In this document: positions 53,303 through 61,735 of the stretch, piece by piece
How positions within the stretch are numbered: the stretch's first letter is position 1
Layout: each line of letters opens with the position of its first letter
Assembly: GCA_017545225.1 (NCBI GenBank)
Contig: JAFWPR010000005.1
Location: 1-61,735, forward strand
DNA from: Clostridia bacterium
GTDB taxonomy: Bacteria > Bacillota > Clostridia > Oscillospirales > CAG-272
DNA: 61,735 nucleotides
Reading direction: 5' to 3'
Notes under the pieces: generated by a model
Told to the model about the DNA's origin: nothing
The model's input: the letters and a program-made list of their open reading frames with translations, nothing else
Database searches by the model: none
Program-made: the position numbers and the translations under genes

Positions 53303-54349
53303 ATGAATAAAACGACGAAAATACTGTCAGCGCTCTTCGCCCTCGCTTTCGTTTTCTCTCTCACCTCCTGCTCGGGAACGAACGATCCCGGTCAGGGCGG
53401 CGCGGGAAGGCAGACTTCATCCGTCCCCGCGAACGAAACCGGGACGGAAACTGCGAGCATCGGGACGGAAAGCGAGACGGCGGCGCCGCCTCCGTCGACA
53501 GCCGACGGATGGGCGTCAGTGACCGGAAGCTACGCCGCGGGGGATCTCGTATATACCCGCGCCGACGGCACGACTCTTTCCGACTTTTCGTTCCTCGATT
53601 CCGCGTCGCACGAGTATATGCCCGATTCGGGCGACCCGGACACAGGATCGTGGTACTGCGGCAAGACGGAGCGCGATCCCACGACAGGAGAGGTCACGAA
53701 AGTGTGGGACAGGGCGCCCGAAACGCTTGCGCTGCTTGAAAAATACGGCGTTGTTTACCGAGGCGACGAATCGCGGAAAGTATGTTATCTCACGTTTGAC
53801 TGCGACTATAACTACAACGGAAACGTGGGCCGGATCCTCGACGTGCTGAAGGAAAAAGGGGTCACGGCGCTCTTCGTTCTCAACGGACAGATCATAGAGA
53901 CTGAGCCGGAGCTCGTAAAGCGGATGGTCGACGACGGTCATATAATCGGCAATCACGGGAGAAATCACAAGAACATGGCGCGGGTGGACGTCGACACGTT
54001 TATCGCGGAGATCGAAGACAACAACGCGCTTCTGAAACAGAACGTACCCGGCGCAAAGTATATGACATACTACCGACCTCCGTACGGAACGGTCACGGAA
54101 TGGGATATGGCGCTCGCTCAGCAGATGGGTCTGAAGAACGTGCTGTATTCGTGGACATACGACGATTATCACGACGACGCGCAGCCCGATCCCGCCGAAG
54201 CGCTCAACGCGATCCTTCGCGGACTGCACCCCGGATGCGTCTTCATGTTCCATCCCAAATCCACGACGGACGCCGCTATAATGGGCGACGTGATCGACGG
54301 GATCCGCGCTGCGGGTTACGAGATAGAAACGGTCGATAAGATCGGGTGA
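53303..54349 (+). CDS. PdaA-like polysaccharide deacetylase lipoprotein, copy 2
   Basis: 348 aa. Lipobox SLTSC, spacer rich in Thr/Glu/Ser (~25-70), NodB-fold domain (~160-345). Motifs: TFDCDYNYNGNVG, NHGRNH (metal His pair, H-x3-H), YYRPPYG and MFHPKST. It shares the block order of copy 1, but motif 1 changes GYENG to DYNYNG and the last motif changes HAVS to HPKS, so its substrate may differ. A tandem duplication followed by divergence is inferred. Same operon as copy 1. Confidence 0.87.
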   Translation: MNKTTKILSALFALAFVFSLTSCSGTNDPGQGGAGRQTSSVPANETGTETASIGTESETAAPPPSTADGWASVTGSYAAGDLVYTRADGTTLSDFSFLDSASHEYMPDSGDPDTGSWYCGKTERDPTTGEVTKVWDRAPETLALLEKYGVVYRGDESRKVCYLTFDCDYNYNGNVGRILDVLKEKGVTALFVLNGQIIETEPELVKRMVDDGHIIGNHGRNHKNMARVDVDTFIAEIEDNNALLKQNVPGAKYMTYYRPPYGTVTEWDMALAQQMGLKNVLYSWTYDDYHDDAQPDPAEALNAILRGLHPGCVFMFHPKSTTDAAIMGDVIDGIRAAGYEIETVDKIG

Positions 54350-54383
54350 CGGAGATCACCCTTAAAATTAAGGAGGAGAGCAT

Positions 54384-54662
54384 ATGGATATCAAGGCTGA
54401 AATCGAAAAAGCGGTAGCGAAGATCACAGGCGACAACAAGAAAGTAGAAGCGTTCAAAAAGGACCCGGCAGGCACCGTCAAATCAGTCCTCGGCTCGGGC
54501 GCGGCGAAAGACCTGATCGACAAGGTCATTGCGGCAATCAAAGCGGCGCTCGGATCGGGCGGAATCGGCGAAGTCGCAAAGAAGGCGGCAGGAGGAGTCG
54601 GCGACGTGGCGAAGAAAGCCGGCGACGCGATCGGCGGGCTGTTCGGAAAAAAGGATGACTGA
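54384..54662 (+). CDS. Small amphipathic Ala/Gly/Lys-rich protein
   Basis: 92 aa, no signal peptide. N-terminal helix with KKVEAFKKDPAGTVKSVLG, then a helix IDKVIAAIKAALGSGG, ending in Gly/Ala/Lys repeats (EVAKKAAGGVGDVAKKAGDA, then IGGLFGKKDD). The short 'F-x-KDP-x2-TVK' segment resembles families of small clostridial proteins of unknown role. AAGGAGGAG before the ATG and a terminator right after. It follows the deacetylase pair by 34 bp. It could be a membrane-active or spore-associated protein; nothing firmer can be said. Confidence 0.6.
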   Translation: MDIKAEIEKAVAKITGDNKKVEAFKKDPAGTVKSVLGSGAAKDLIDKVIAAIKAALGSGGIGEVAKKAAGGVGDVAKKAGDAIGGLFGKKDD

Positions 54663-54676
54663 CAAATCAAAAAAAG

Positions 54677-54705
54677 AAACCGGAGATCACGTCTCCGGTT
54701 TTTCT
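54677..54705 (+). terminator. Terminator of the 52284-54662 genes
   Basis: AAACCGGAGA-TCACG-TCTCCGGTTTTTC. Confidence 0.88.
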
Positions 54706-54716
54706 TTTGCTTTATT

Positions 54717-55180
54717 TTTCCCTCGCGGACAACTTGAAGCACATAAACTCCGCTCGCGAGACGGAAAGTATGGTTTGCGGTTCTGCGTGATGCAATCTTT
54801 TTTTCTCTAGAGAAAAAAAGACTGCGCTGAAAAAAAGAGTCGCTCTGGGGCGGGAGGAGGTTTCGCATGAGGTCGACAAGCGACCTCGCTCAAACCCTCT
54901 TGCCCGGATTACGGTTCCCGAAATCGCTCGCTCCGCTGACGCGTCGCGCGATTTCGACCATTGCTCCGGTCTCGCCGTCGCTTCATCCGCCCCCGGCGGC
55001 GCTTGGCGAGCCCGCCCCCGAAACCTCCCCCTCCCTCCCGCGCGATGAAGACACCTCTTTCGGGCAAAGCGTCGCGTACGGAAGGAAAAGCGAGTGTTTT
55101 CGTTTTTCTCGTTCACCGTAACGTGAAGTCAGATAAAGACATTCGGCGAGACGAGGTGGTGTCGGCGATTCGTGCTGATG
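54717..55180 (+). repeat. Mosaic repeat, copy C
   Basis: Carries in order the blocks shared with copies A (16257-16760) and B (minus strand 17212-16862): TTCCCTCGCGGACAACTTGA, CGAGACGGAAAGTATGGTTTG, the palindrome of A/T runs centred on TCTAGA (54807-54829), AAAAAAAGAGTCGCTC, GGGCGGGAGGAGGTTTCGC, CTCAAACCCTC, GGTTCCCGAAATCG, GCTCCGCTGACGCGTCGCG and GGTGTCGGCGATTCGTGCTG. It appears the most complete of the three. No gene is supported. Confidence 0.85.
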
Positions 55181-55340
55181 GATTCATTTTGTTTTGAAGA
55201 TACCGAACAATTTATGCTTTTCTCCTTTTCATGTTAAAAACACAATAATGTAAAAAACACCGGCGGAAGTATTTCCGCCGGCTCTTTTATAAAGTTTCTT
55301 GGGGGTCCGGGGGCGTCTTTGGGGAGAAGCCCCCGGGATT
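55181..55340. other. Intergenic stretch before the RHH gene
   Basis: No gene seen. It holds a terminator hairpin (55252-55281) and TTGGGGGTCCGGGGGCGTCTTT (split as TTGGGGGTCCGGGGG plus CGTCTTT), which resembles the GGGGG tract block near 36755-36775. Confidence 0.6.
55252..55281 (-). terminator. Terminator of the his operon and RHH gene
   Basis: ACCGGCGGAA-GTA-TTTCCGCCGG (55259-55281), followed on the minus strand by TGTTTTTTAC. Confidence 0.75.
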
Positions 55341-55532
55341 TTATTCAGGCAACTGCACGTCTTTAGTGTCCAGCGTGCCGTGGACGCGCTCGGTGTAGTC
55401 GACGTTCGTGCGGGCGAGGAACGCGATGTGATTGTTCAGCGTTCTGTTCTCGCGTGCCGCGGCGGCGACGAGTTTCTTGTACAGTCCCTCTTCCATGCGG
55501 ACCTCGAAGGTCACCTTGTTCTTTCCTGCCAT
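55341..55532 (-). CDS. Small ribbon-helix-helix (Arc-type) DNA-binding protein
   Basis: 63 aa. One RHH motif: strand KVTFEVRMEEGLYKKL then helices VAAAARENRTLNNHIAFLA, matching Arc/MetJ-type dimeric repressors. The ATG at 55532 has AGGGGGC 11 bp upstream; the open frame above it overlaps hisIE and is not coding. It lies 14 bp after hisIE and shares its terminator, so it would be co-transcribed with the histidine genes. Whether it regulates them is unknown; no operator was identified. No toxin gene is next to it, so an antitoxin role is not supported. Confidence 0.75.
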   Translation of the reverse strand: MAGKNKVTFEVRMEEGLYKKLVAAAARENRTLNNHIAFLARTNVDYTERVHGTLDTKDVQLPE

Positions 55533-55546
55533 TCTTCTTTGCCCCC

Positions 55547-56200
55547 TCAGGTCATTTTTTCCTGCTTGACTTTCTTGTCGATCACGTGGCGGGAGGCAAG
55601 CTCGTTTATAACGTCCGCGGGGGTGATGCCGGCCTCGCACATCAGGACCATCACGTGATACATCAGGTCGGCGATCTCGTATATCGTCTCCTTTTTATCC
55701 TCCGCCTTGGAGGCGATAATGACCTCGGTACACTCCTCGCCCACCTTTTTCAGGATCTTGTCGAGCCCCTTCTCAAAGAGGTATGTCGTATAGGAGCCCT
55801 CCTTGCCGTTCACTTTCCTGTCGCGGATCAGATCCATCAGCGCGTCGGGCGTGAAGTCGGCGACCTCGTCGGAGACGAACAGATCGTCGTTGAAGCACGA
55901 ATCGGTCCCCAGATGGCACGCCGGGCCGTCCTTTTCGACTACGACGACGAGCGCGTCGCGGTCGCAGTCGGCTGTGATCCTCGCCACGTGCTGAACGTTG
56001 CCGGACGTCTCGCCCTTGCGCCACAATTGCTGACGCGAGCGGGAGAAAAAGCAGGTCCGCCCCTCGTTCAGGGTGATCTCGACGCTCTGTCTGTTCATGT
56101 ACGCCACGGTCAGCACTTTCCGCGACACGTTGTCCACGACGACGGCGGGGATAAGACCCTTTTCATCGAATTTCAGATCGTTTACGGTTATATTCGCCAT
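55547..56200 (-). CDS. hisIE: Bifunctional phosphoribosyl-AMP cyclohydrolase / phosphoribosyl-ATP diphosphatase
   Basis: 217-aa fusion of HisI (residues ~1-115: [46 protein letters not shown] with metal Cys/Asp) and HisE (~120-217: [31 protein letters not shown]). Steps 2 and 3 of histidine synthesis. Start ATG at 56200 with GGGAGAAG; it follows hisF by 1 bp. An upstream ATG (56215) is possible but has no ribosome site. HisE is intact. Confidence 0.96.
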   Translation of the reverse strand: MANITVNDLKFDEKGLIPAVVVDNVSRKVLTVAYMNRQSVEITLNEGRTCFFSRSRQQLWRKGETSGNVQHVARITADCDRDALVVVVEKDGPACHLGTDSCFNDDLFVSDEVADFTPDALMDLIRDRKVNGKEGSYTTYLFEKGLDKILKKVGEECTEVIIASKAEDKKETIYEIADLMYHVMVLMCEAGITPADVINELASRHVIDKKVKQEKMT

Positions 56201-56201
56201 A

Positions 56202-56969
56202 TCACTTCTCCCCAATCCTCACCGGGATCCCCTCGGCGGCGAGAGCCGCTTTGAGATCCGGGATTTTTATCTCACCGAAATGGAAGACCGACGCCGCCAG
56301 CCCCGCGTCGACTCCGGGGACCTCGCGGAACAGGGTCACGAAATCTTCGACTTTGCCCGCGCCGCCCGACGCGATCACCGGGACGCTCACAGCGTCGCAG
56401 ACCGTGCGGAGCATCGGCAGGTCGAACCCGCCTTTCACGCCGTCCGTGTCCATACTGTTCAGGACGACCTCGCCCGCGCCGTTCCCGACGCAGCGTTTTA
56501 TCCACTCGACCGCCTCGAGCCCCGTATCGTCCCTGCCCCCGCGGGCGAAGACGCGGAACTCGCCGTTCACTCTTTTAACGTCGGCGGAGATCACGACGCA
56601 CTGATCGCCGTATCTCTTCGCCGCCTCGCCGATCAGGGACGGATCTTTTATCGCGCCGGAGTTGACGCTCACCTTGTCCGCGCCGCAGCGCAGAACGCGC
56701 TCGAAATCGGAAAGCGACGACACGCCGCCTCCGACGGTCAGCGGGATGAACACGCGCCGAGCCGCCTCCGCGAGGATATCCGTGAAGATGCGTCTGCCCT
56801 CGGCTGACGCCGTTATATCGTAAAAGACGAGCTCGTCCGCTCCCGCGTCGCTGTAATACGAGGCGAGCGCGACCGGAGAGTCGACGTCGGCGAGATCCTT
56901 GAAGTTGACGCCCTTTACAACTCTTCCGTCGCGGACGTCGAGGCACGGGATAATTCTTTTCGTTATCAC
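56202..56969 (-). CDS. hisF: Imidazole glycerol phosphate synthase, cyclase subunit
   Basis: 255-aa (beta-alpha)8 barrel that forms imidazole glycerol phosphate with ammonia from HisH. Catalytic Asp in [14 protein letters not shown] (residue ~11) and the second Asp region around [13 protein letters not shown]; also GGVSSLSDF and [11 protein letters not shown] for phosphate binding. Starts with GTG, overlapping hisA by 4 bp (GTGA). Length is standard. Confidence 0.97.
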   Translation of the reverse strand: MITKRIIPCLDVRDGRVVKGVNFKDLADVDSPVALASYYSDAGADELVFYDITASAEGRRIFTDILAEAARRVFIPLTVGGGVSSLSDFERVLRCGADKVSVNSGAIKDPSLIGEAAKRYGDQCVVISADVKRVNGEFRVFARGGRDDTGLEAVEWIKRCVGNGAGEVVLNSMDTDGVKGGFDLPMLRTVCDAVSVPVIASGGAGKVEDFVTLFREVPGVDAGLAASVFHFGEIKIPDLKAALAAEGIPVRIGEK

Positions 56970-57688
56970 TTTGCCACCTCCGCCGCTCTCAGCGCGTCGG
57001 CGAGCGTGATCTCACCGACGTAAAGCGCGCGTCCGAGGATCGCTCCCACGACTCCCGCTTCTGCGAGCGCCTTTATATCTGCGGCCGACGCTATCCCGCC
57101 CGACGCGACGATACCGACGGGCAGTTCCGCCGTCATTTTGCGGTAAAGATCGAGGTTCGCGCCTTTTTTTTCTCCGTCGCGGGAGATGTCGGTAACTATG
57201 ACCGTTCCGACGCCGAGCGAACCCATGCGTTTTACGAAATCGAACAGTTCCTCGCCCGAGGATTGCCGCCACCCCCTCACGGCGATCACGCCGTCGCGCG
57301 CGTCCGCGCCTACGACGATATGTCCGCCGTATTCGGAGCACATATCGCGGGTGAACTCTTCGTTCTCCGCCGCGGCGGTGCCGAGTATCACGCGGAATGC
57401 GCCCGCGTCGAGATAAGTCCTCACGCTCTCTTCGTCGCGCACGCCGCCCCCGACTTCGACTCTGAGGGACGTCTCCCCGATTATTCTCTTTATCACTTCT
57501 TCGTTCGGGCGGCCGCCGTCCTTCGCGCCGTCGAGATCGACGACGTGGAGAAATTCCGCGCCTTCCGATTCAAACTTTTTCGCCGCGGCGACCGGATCGT
57601 CGCCGAAAACGGTCATCTTCCCGTAATCGCCCTGCTTCAGGCGAACGGCCTTGCCGCCGATAAGGTCGACGGCGGGAAATATAATCAT
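56966..57688 (-). CDS. hisA: ProFAR isomerase
   Basis: 240-aa barrel isomerase acting on phosphoribosylformimino-AICAR phosphate. Conserved IIFPAVDLIGGKAVRLKQGDY with catalytic Asp8, EVGGGVRDEESVRTYLDAGA, and VTDISRDGEKKGANLDLY with the second catalytic Asp, then VASGGIASAADI. ATG at 57688 is the family start; the longer frame upstream overlaps hisH. It overlaps hisH by 4 bp. Ribosome site AAGGCGG is moderate. Confidence 0.97.
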   Translation of the reverse strand: MIIFPAVDLIGGKAVRLKQGDYGKMTVFGDDPVAAAKKFESEGAEFLHVVDLDGAKDGGRPNEEVIKRIIGETSLRVEVGGGVRDEESVRTYLDAGAFRVILGTAAAENEEFTRDMCSEYGGHIVVGADARDGVIAVRGWRQSSGEELFDFVKRMGSLGVGTVIVTDISRDGEKKGANLDLYRKMTAELPVGIVASGGIASAADIKALAEAGVVGAILGRALYVGEITLADALRAAEVAK

Positions 57689-58329
57689 AGGACAGGACCG
57701 CCTTTCGGAACTTTTGAAAACGATTTGAGTATGCGAAGACCCACGTCTCCGCTTTTCTCCGGGTGGAACTGCGTTCCGAAAACGGACCCGCCGCCCCACA
57801 CCGCCGCAGTCACCGGCACGCCGCCGCAGTCAACCGACGCGGCGAGCGCTCCGCCGCAGTCAGAGCCGTAAAACGAATGGACGAAATAGACGAAATCGCC
57901 GTTCTTAATATCCTCGAAGATCGGGCATTCCCCGCCGCGCTCCGTGAGGGCGAGCGAATTCCATCCGATCTGCGGTATCTTCTCGGAGTCGGGGATATAT
58001 CCCCTCATCGGACGGACGGAGCCTTTTATCAGACCGAGGCCGCCGTGCTCGCCGTACTCAAAGCTTTTCTCAAACAAAAGCTGCATCCCGAGGCAGATAC
58101 CGAGAAGAGGGATCCCCGCCTCCGCCGCGTCGAGCACCGCTTCGAACATACCGGACGAGCGCAGCTTCTCCGCCGCGTCGCCGAACGCGCCGACGCCCGG
58201 GAGAATAAGACGCTCCGCCGAGCGCACCGCGTCGGGATCGGACGTCACCGTCGCGTCCTCGCCGATGAAAGCGAACGAGCTTTCGAGCGAGAACAAATTA
58301 CCGACGCCGTAATCGATTATCGTGACCAT
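57685..58329 (-). CDS. hisH: Imidazole glycerol phosphate synthase, glutaminase subunit
   Basis: 214-aa class I glutamine amidotransferase supplying ammonia to HisF. Nucleophile Cys in GICLGMQLL (~80) and the His-x-Glu pair in TQFHPEKSG (~190); N-terminus [19 protein letters not shown] is typical. Shares one base with the hisB stop codon (TGATG), so translation is coupled. Slightly longer than average, by a few residues. Confidence 0.97.
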   Translation of the reverse strand: MVTIIDYGVGNLFSLESSFAFIGEDATVTSDPDAVRSAERLILPGVGAFGDAAEKLRSSGMFEAVLDAAEAGIPLLGICLGMQLLFEKSFEYGEHGGLGLIKGSVRPMRGYIPDSEKIPQIGWNSLALTERGGECPIFEDIKNGDFVYFVHSFYGSDCGGALAASVDCGGVPVTAAVWGGGSVFGTQFHPEKSGDVGLRILKSFSKVPKGGPVL

Positions 58330-58916
58330 CAGAGAACGCCCTTGCTCGACGGGATCCGTCCCTCGAAGCGCGGATCGGGAGCGAGAGCCGCCGACAGCGA
58401 ACGCGCGACGCCCTTGAAGATCGCTTCCGCCACGTGGTGCGAGTTCTCGCCGTCGATCATCAGAACGTGCAGAGTCACGCCCGCAGTCCGCACGAACGCG
58501 AGCCAGAATTCCTTTACGAGTTCCGTGTCGAAGTCGCCGACCTTCTCTGTCGGGAAACTGACGTTGAAGCGCAGAACGCCGCGCCCCGAAACGTCGACGG
58601 CGGTGAGAATGAGCGCCTCGTCCATCGGAAGCGTTATCGACGCGTAGCGCGCGATGCCCGCGCGGTCGCCCGACGCGTCGCGGAACGCCTCGCCCAGAGC
58701 GATCCCGATATCCTCGGCGGTGTGGTGGAAGTCCACGTTCACGTCGCCGCGGCAGAAGAGATCGAGGTCAAAGCAGCCGTGCGTCGCGAAGAGCGTCAGC
58801 ATGTGGTCGAGAAAACCGCATCCCGTGTCGACGGATATTTTGCCTTTCCCGTCAAGATCGAGTGAAAGTCTGATATCGGTCTCAGCCGTTTTTCTTTCGA
58901 TTTTCGCTTCTCTCAT
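58329..58916 (-). CDS. hisB: Imidazoleglycerol-phosphate dehydratase
   Basis: 195-aa monofunctional HisB, step 7 enzyme with a manganese dinuclear site. Motifs: [34 protein letters not shown] and, in the second half, [19 protein letters not shown]. There is no fused phosphatase (HisN) domain, as usual in Bacillota. It ends overlapping the hisH start. Confidence 0.97.
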   Translation of the reverse strand: MREAKIERKTAETDIRLSLDLDGKGKISVDTGCGFLDHMLTLFATHGCFDLDLFCRGDVNVDFHHTAEDIGIALGEAFRDASGDRAGIARYASITLPMDEALILTAVDVSGRGVLRFNVSFPTEKVGDFDTELVKEFWLAFVRTAGVTLHVLMIDGENSHHVAEAIFKGVARSLSAALAPDPRFEGRIPSSKGVL

Positions 58917-58921
58917 TTCCG

Positions 58922-59986
58922 TTATCCTTTCAATATATCGGACAGAGCGTCGACGAGCGCGCTCATCTGCTCAGCCGTGCCTACCGTAATGCGAAGGTGA
59001 TCTTTTATCCTCTCCGAGTCGAACCGGCGGACGAGGATCCCGCGCTCGCGGAGCGCAGCGGCGAGGTCACGGCCGCTTTTTCCGGGAAACCGCGCGAATA
59101 CGAAATTCGACGAGGACGGAGTGACCTCGAACCCGAGTTTTCTCAGCGTATCGGAAAAACCGTCCCGCACTCTCACCACGTCCGCGACGCGGGCTCGGAA
59201 ATACTCTTCGTCGCCGAACGACGCCTCCGCCGCGGCGCACGCCGTGCGGGAGAGATTGAACGGGTTGGTCGAGAACCGCATGAACTCGATATCCCTGATG
59301 ATCTCGGGGGAGGAAAGGCAGTAGCCGACGCGCCCCCCCGCGAACGACCTCGATTTCGAGAACGTCCGCACGACGATCAGATTGTCGTATTTTTTGACGA
59401 GCGGCGCGGCCGTATAGGTCGAGAAATCCGCGTACGCTTCGTCGATTACGACGACGCGGTCGGGATCCGCCGCGACGATCGCTTCGATCGTATCCCGCCC
59501 GGCGGCGATGCCGGTCGGCGCGTTCGGATCGGCGAGCACCGCGCACGGCCCGCCCTTTTCCGCCTTCGTATAATCGGCGGGGTCGACGGTGAAATCGTCC
59601 CTCAGCGGGATCTCGCGGTACTTGATACCGTAGAGCGCTGCCCAGACCTTGTAAAAGCCGTACGTCACGTCGGGGAAGATCGCTCCGCGGTCGGGGAAGA
59701 ACGCGCGGAAGATCCAGTCGAGCAGCTCGTCGGAACCGCCGCCGACGGATACGTTTTCGATCCCGACGCCGTGATACGCAGCCGCCTTTTCGCGGAACGA
59801 TCGGTACTCGGGATCGGGGTAGAGATTCATGTCTGCGGTTTTCTCCGCGATCGCCGCGATCACTTTCGGCGACGGCGGGTACGGCGACTCGTTCGTGTTC
59901 AGTTTGATATATTTTCTGTCCCTCGGCTGCTCGCCCGGGACGTATGCAGCCAAACCGCGATAAGAACAGGCGAGAAACTTACTCAT
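58922..59986 (-). CDS. hisC: Histidinol-phosphate aminotransferase
   Basis: 354-aa PLP-dependent transaminase, class I fold. Conserved [44 protein letters not shown], the strand [11 protein letters not shown], and the PLP lysine in [18 protein letters not shown] at 59986 has AGGAG upstream. It overlaps the end of hisD by 8 bp. No frameshift seen. Confidence 0.96.
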   Translation of the reverse strand: MSKFLACSYRGLAAYVPGEQPRDRKYIKLNTNESPYPPSPKVIAAIAEKTADMNLYPDPEYRSFREKAAAYHGVGIENVSVGGGSDELLDWIFRAFFPDRGAIFPDVTYGFYKVWAALYGIKYREIPLRDDFTVDPADYTKAEKGGPCAVLADPNAPTGIAAGRDTIEAIVAADPDRVVVIDEAYADFSTYTAAPLVKKYDNLIVVRTFSKSRSFAGGRVGYCLSSPEIIRDIEFMRFSTNPFNLSRTACAAAEASFGDEEYFRARVADVVRVRDGFSDTLRKLGFEVTPSSSNFVFARFPGKSGRDLAAALRERGILVRRFDSERIKDHLRITVGTAEQMSALVDALSDILKG

Positions 59987-61271
59987 TTTCAAAAACTCCT
60001 TTTTCGCGGCGCGCCAGCGCGCTTCGCGCGTGCGCTTCGAGTCCTTCCGCCCGCGCGAACGACGCGACGTCGCCGCAAAGCTCGCCGAGCGCCTCGGCGG
60101 TGAAATACGTGAACTGGCTCTTCTTGACGAAATCGTCGACGAAGAGCGGGCTTGAGAAACGCGCCGTTCCGCTCGTCGGGAGCGTGTGGTTCGGCCCCGC
60201 CATATAGTCGCCGAGCGCCTCGGGACAGTTGCGCCCGAGGAAGATGGACCCGGCGTTTTTGATCGCGTCAAGGTAGTTGAAAGGCTCTTCGACGCAGAGT
60301 TCAAGATGCTCCGGCGCCATCTCGTTGGCGAGCTTTATACACTCGTCGATGCTTTCGAGAATTATGATCTTTCCGTTCACGTCGATCGACTCCCGCGCGA
60401 TGTCGCGCCGAGGAAGAGCGGGTATCTGACGTTCGAGTTCTTCGCTGACCTTGCCGGCGAGTTCTTCGCTCGTTGTCAGAAAAATCGCCGTCGCCATTCT
60501 GTCGTGCTCCGCCTGCGAGAGCAGGTCGGCGGCGAGGACGGAGGGATCGGAATTTCCGTCGGAGATAACGAGTATCTCGGACGGCCCCGCGATCATATCG
60601 ATCGCGACCTTTCCGAACACCTGTCTTTTCGCCTCGGCGACGAACGCGTTGCCCGGCCCGACGATCTTGTCGACCTTCGGTACGGTTTCGGTGCCGTACG
60701 CGAGAGCGGCGATTGCCTGTGCCCCGCCTACGCGGAAAACGCGGTCGACTCCGGCGATCTTCGCCGCGGCGAGTATGACGGGGGAGATATCCCCGCCCCT
60801 TGAGGGCGGCGAGACCATGACGATCTCAGAGCATCCGGCGATCTTCGCGGGGATGCAGTTCATGAGGACCGACGACGGATACGCCGCCGTGCCTCCGGGA
60901 ACGTACAGGCCGACCTTTTCGATCGGCGTTATCTTCTGCCCCATCACGACGCCGGGCTTGTCCTTTATCACGAACGGCTCGCGCACCTGACGGGAGTGGA
61001 ACGCCCTGATGTTTTCCGCCGCGCGTTTCATAACGGCTGTGAGTTTTTCATCGCATTCCGATACCGCGCGTTCGATCTCCTCTGCAGACACCTCGATCGC
61101 GGAAAGCTCCGCTTTGTCGAATTTCAGAGCGTAGTCGTAAAGCGCCGCGTCGCCGCGCGCGCGGACGTCCGCGATTATTGCGGAAACGCTCTCTCTTATC
61201 TTATCGTCTCTTTCGACGTCGTCATCCGTTCTTTTCAGCGCGTCGGCGGAGCCGCGGTATATCTTTATCAT
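59979..61271 (-). CDS. hisD: Histidinol dehydrogenase
   Basis: 430-aa zinc enzyme, the last two oxidation steps to histidine. Motifs: YVPGGTAAYPSSVLMN, RVGGAQAIAALAYGTETVP, DMIAGPSEILVISD, LLSQAEHDRMA (catalytic Gln-His region) and NHTLPTSGTARFSS. Length is standard. It overlaps hisG by 4 bp (ATGA). All conserved segments are present. Confidence 0.97.
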   Translation of the reverse strand: MIKIYRGSADALKRTDDDVERDDKIRESVSAIIADVRARGDAALYDYALKFDKAELSAIEVSAEEIERAVSECDEKLTAVMKRAAENIRAFHSRQVREPFVIKDKPGVVMGQKITPIEKVGLYVPGGTAAYPSSVLMNCIPAKIAGCSEIVMVSPPSRGGDISPVILAAAKIAGVDRVFRVGGAQAIAALAYGTETVPKVDKIVGPGNAFVAEAKRQVFGKVAIDMIAGPSEILVISDGNSDPSVLAADLLSQAEHDRMATAIFLTTSEELAGKVSEELERQIPALPRRDIARESIDVNGKIIILESIDECIKLANEMAPEHLELCVEEPFNYLDAIKNAGSIFLGRNCPEALGDYMAGPNHTLPTSGTARFSSPLFVDDFVKKSQFTYFTAEALGELCGDVASFARAEGLEAHARSALARREKGVFENE

Positions 61272-61735
61272 TCCGGCGCCTCCTCTTTCGCGACCTCCGC
61301 CTCCGCACGGGAGGCCATTTCTTTTATTTCTTCGTTCTTGAATTTGAAACTTACCTTGTTGGCGATCAGCCGCGCAGATATGTCGGTCACAGTCTCGAAC
61401 GGGACGAGGCCGTTCTCAACGAGCGTCTTGCCCGTCTCGACGATGTCGACGATAACGTCGGACAGGCCGAGCAGCGGCGCGATCTCGATCGAACCGTTCA
61501 GCTTTATAACGTCTATGTCGCGCCCGAGCGAGCGGTAGTAGTTTTTCGCGATCGACGGGAATTTCGTCGCCACGCGCAGAGGGCGGGACGTATCGTCGCG
61601 AAAGCCGCGCTTTGAAGCGACCGCCATCCGGCACTTGCCGAGGCGCAGGTCGCACAGCTCGTACACGTCCGGCGAGAACTCGAGCAGAACGTCCTTCCCG
61701 GCGACTCCGACGTCGGCGACTCCTCGCTCGACGTA
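61268..61735 (-). CDS. hisG: ATP phosphoribosyltransferase, short form, 5' end missing
   Basis: The last 155 residues of HisG; the start lies beyond the window. Seen: YVERGVADVGVAGKDVLLE, LGKCRMAVA, and VATKFPSIAKNYYRSLG, then KLNGSIEIAPLLGLSDVIVDIVETG, split in the sequence by short variable parts. The protein ends soon after SARLIANKVSFKFKN without the long regulatory C-terminal domain, so it is the short form that needs HisZ, which is not visible here. First enzyme and control point of the pathway. Confidence 0.95.
   Translation of the reverse strand, partial: YVERGVADVGVAGKDVLLEFSPDVYELCDLRLGKCRMAVASKRGFRDDTSRPLRVATKFPSIAKNYYRSLGRDIDVIKLNGSIEIAPLLGLSDVIVDIVETGKTLVENGLVPFETVTDISARLIANKVSFKFKNEEIKEMASRAEAEVAKEEAPE

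Noticed and set aside
54384-54662. Bacteriocin or leader peptide of a RiPP cluster
   Set aside because: No modification enzyme, transporter or immunity gene is adjacent; left as unknown small protein.
55341-55532. Antitoxin of a toxin-antitoxin pair
   Set aside because: There is no toxin-like gene beside it; both neighbours are hisIE and a gene-free stretch.
58922-60304. Longer start for hisC including ~106 extra residues
   Set aside because: The extension overlaps hisD in another frame and is Arg/Ser-rich; ATG at 59986 has AGGAG and a normal HisC N-terminus.

Overview
The window looks like a chromosomal segment of an endospore-forming member of the Clostridia (Bacillota), probably an uncultivated gut-type lineage. 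The evidence is Spo0A, a DUF3794 (SipL/SpoVID-like) protein, a CIRCE-controlled groESL operon, a T-box leader on valS, an AddAB recombination nuclease, RNase M5 and PdaA-type deacetylases. Coding DNA is GC-rich with strong G/C at third positions, while promoters are clear sigma-A types. No rRNA, prophage, IS transposase or CRISPR array was seen. Lineage is inferred from gene content only.

Layout. 1-1611: a Noc/ParB-like gene on the minus strand, then a roughly 640-bp AT-richer gap with a cluster of DnaA-box-like 9-mers (candidate replication origin). 1612-5735: a lipoprotein and a PMCA-type calcium P-ATPase. 5761-9435: valS with its T-box leader, then tRNA-His, tRNA-Arg, tRNA-Gly and tRNA-Val on the minus strand. 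9610-16217: lipoprotein, thpR, an SPFH/NfeD pair, a DUF3794 spore protein, a PH-domain protein, holA and rnmV. 16218-17924: no convincing gene; inverted copies of a mosaic repeat, strong hairpins and a terminator.

18009-30301 is a seven-gene plus-strand operon and the most unusual part of the window. It encodes a 1067-aa secreted solute-binding protein with carbohydrate-binding-like N-terminal domains, two ABC permeases, a beta-propeller/TPR/YIP1 membrane protein, a 1005-aa secreted DUF5696 protein with a barrel-like glycosidase-type region, and a second permease pair. There is no ATPase. The genes suggest binding, trimming and import of a complex glycan, with an associated membrane sensor or scaffold.

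30534-34108: a TtcA-like thiolase-type PP-loop enzyme, groES-groEL, then a hairpin array leading into a four-helix-bundle gene. 34205-39421: a small EF-hand protein, an LRR-SLH surface protein, spo0A, a YfcE-type phosphodiesterase and three small possibly sporulation-linked genes. 39448-44495: two parvulin-type foldases transcribed divergently, one in a three-gene operon. 44628-54662: addB-addA, an SDR reductase (YmfI-like), two tandem PdaA-like deacetylases and a small amphipathic protein. 54717-55340 holds a third copy of the mosaic repeat. 55341-61735: a minus-strand histidine operon hisG-D-C-B-H-A-F-IE (hisG cut by the window edge) ending in a small ribbon-helix-helix gene.
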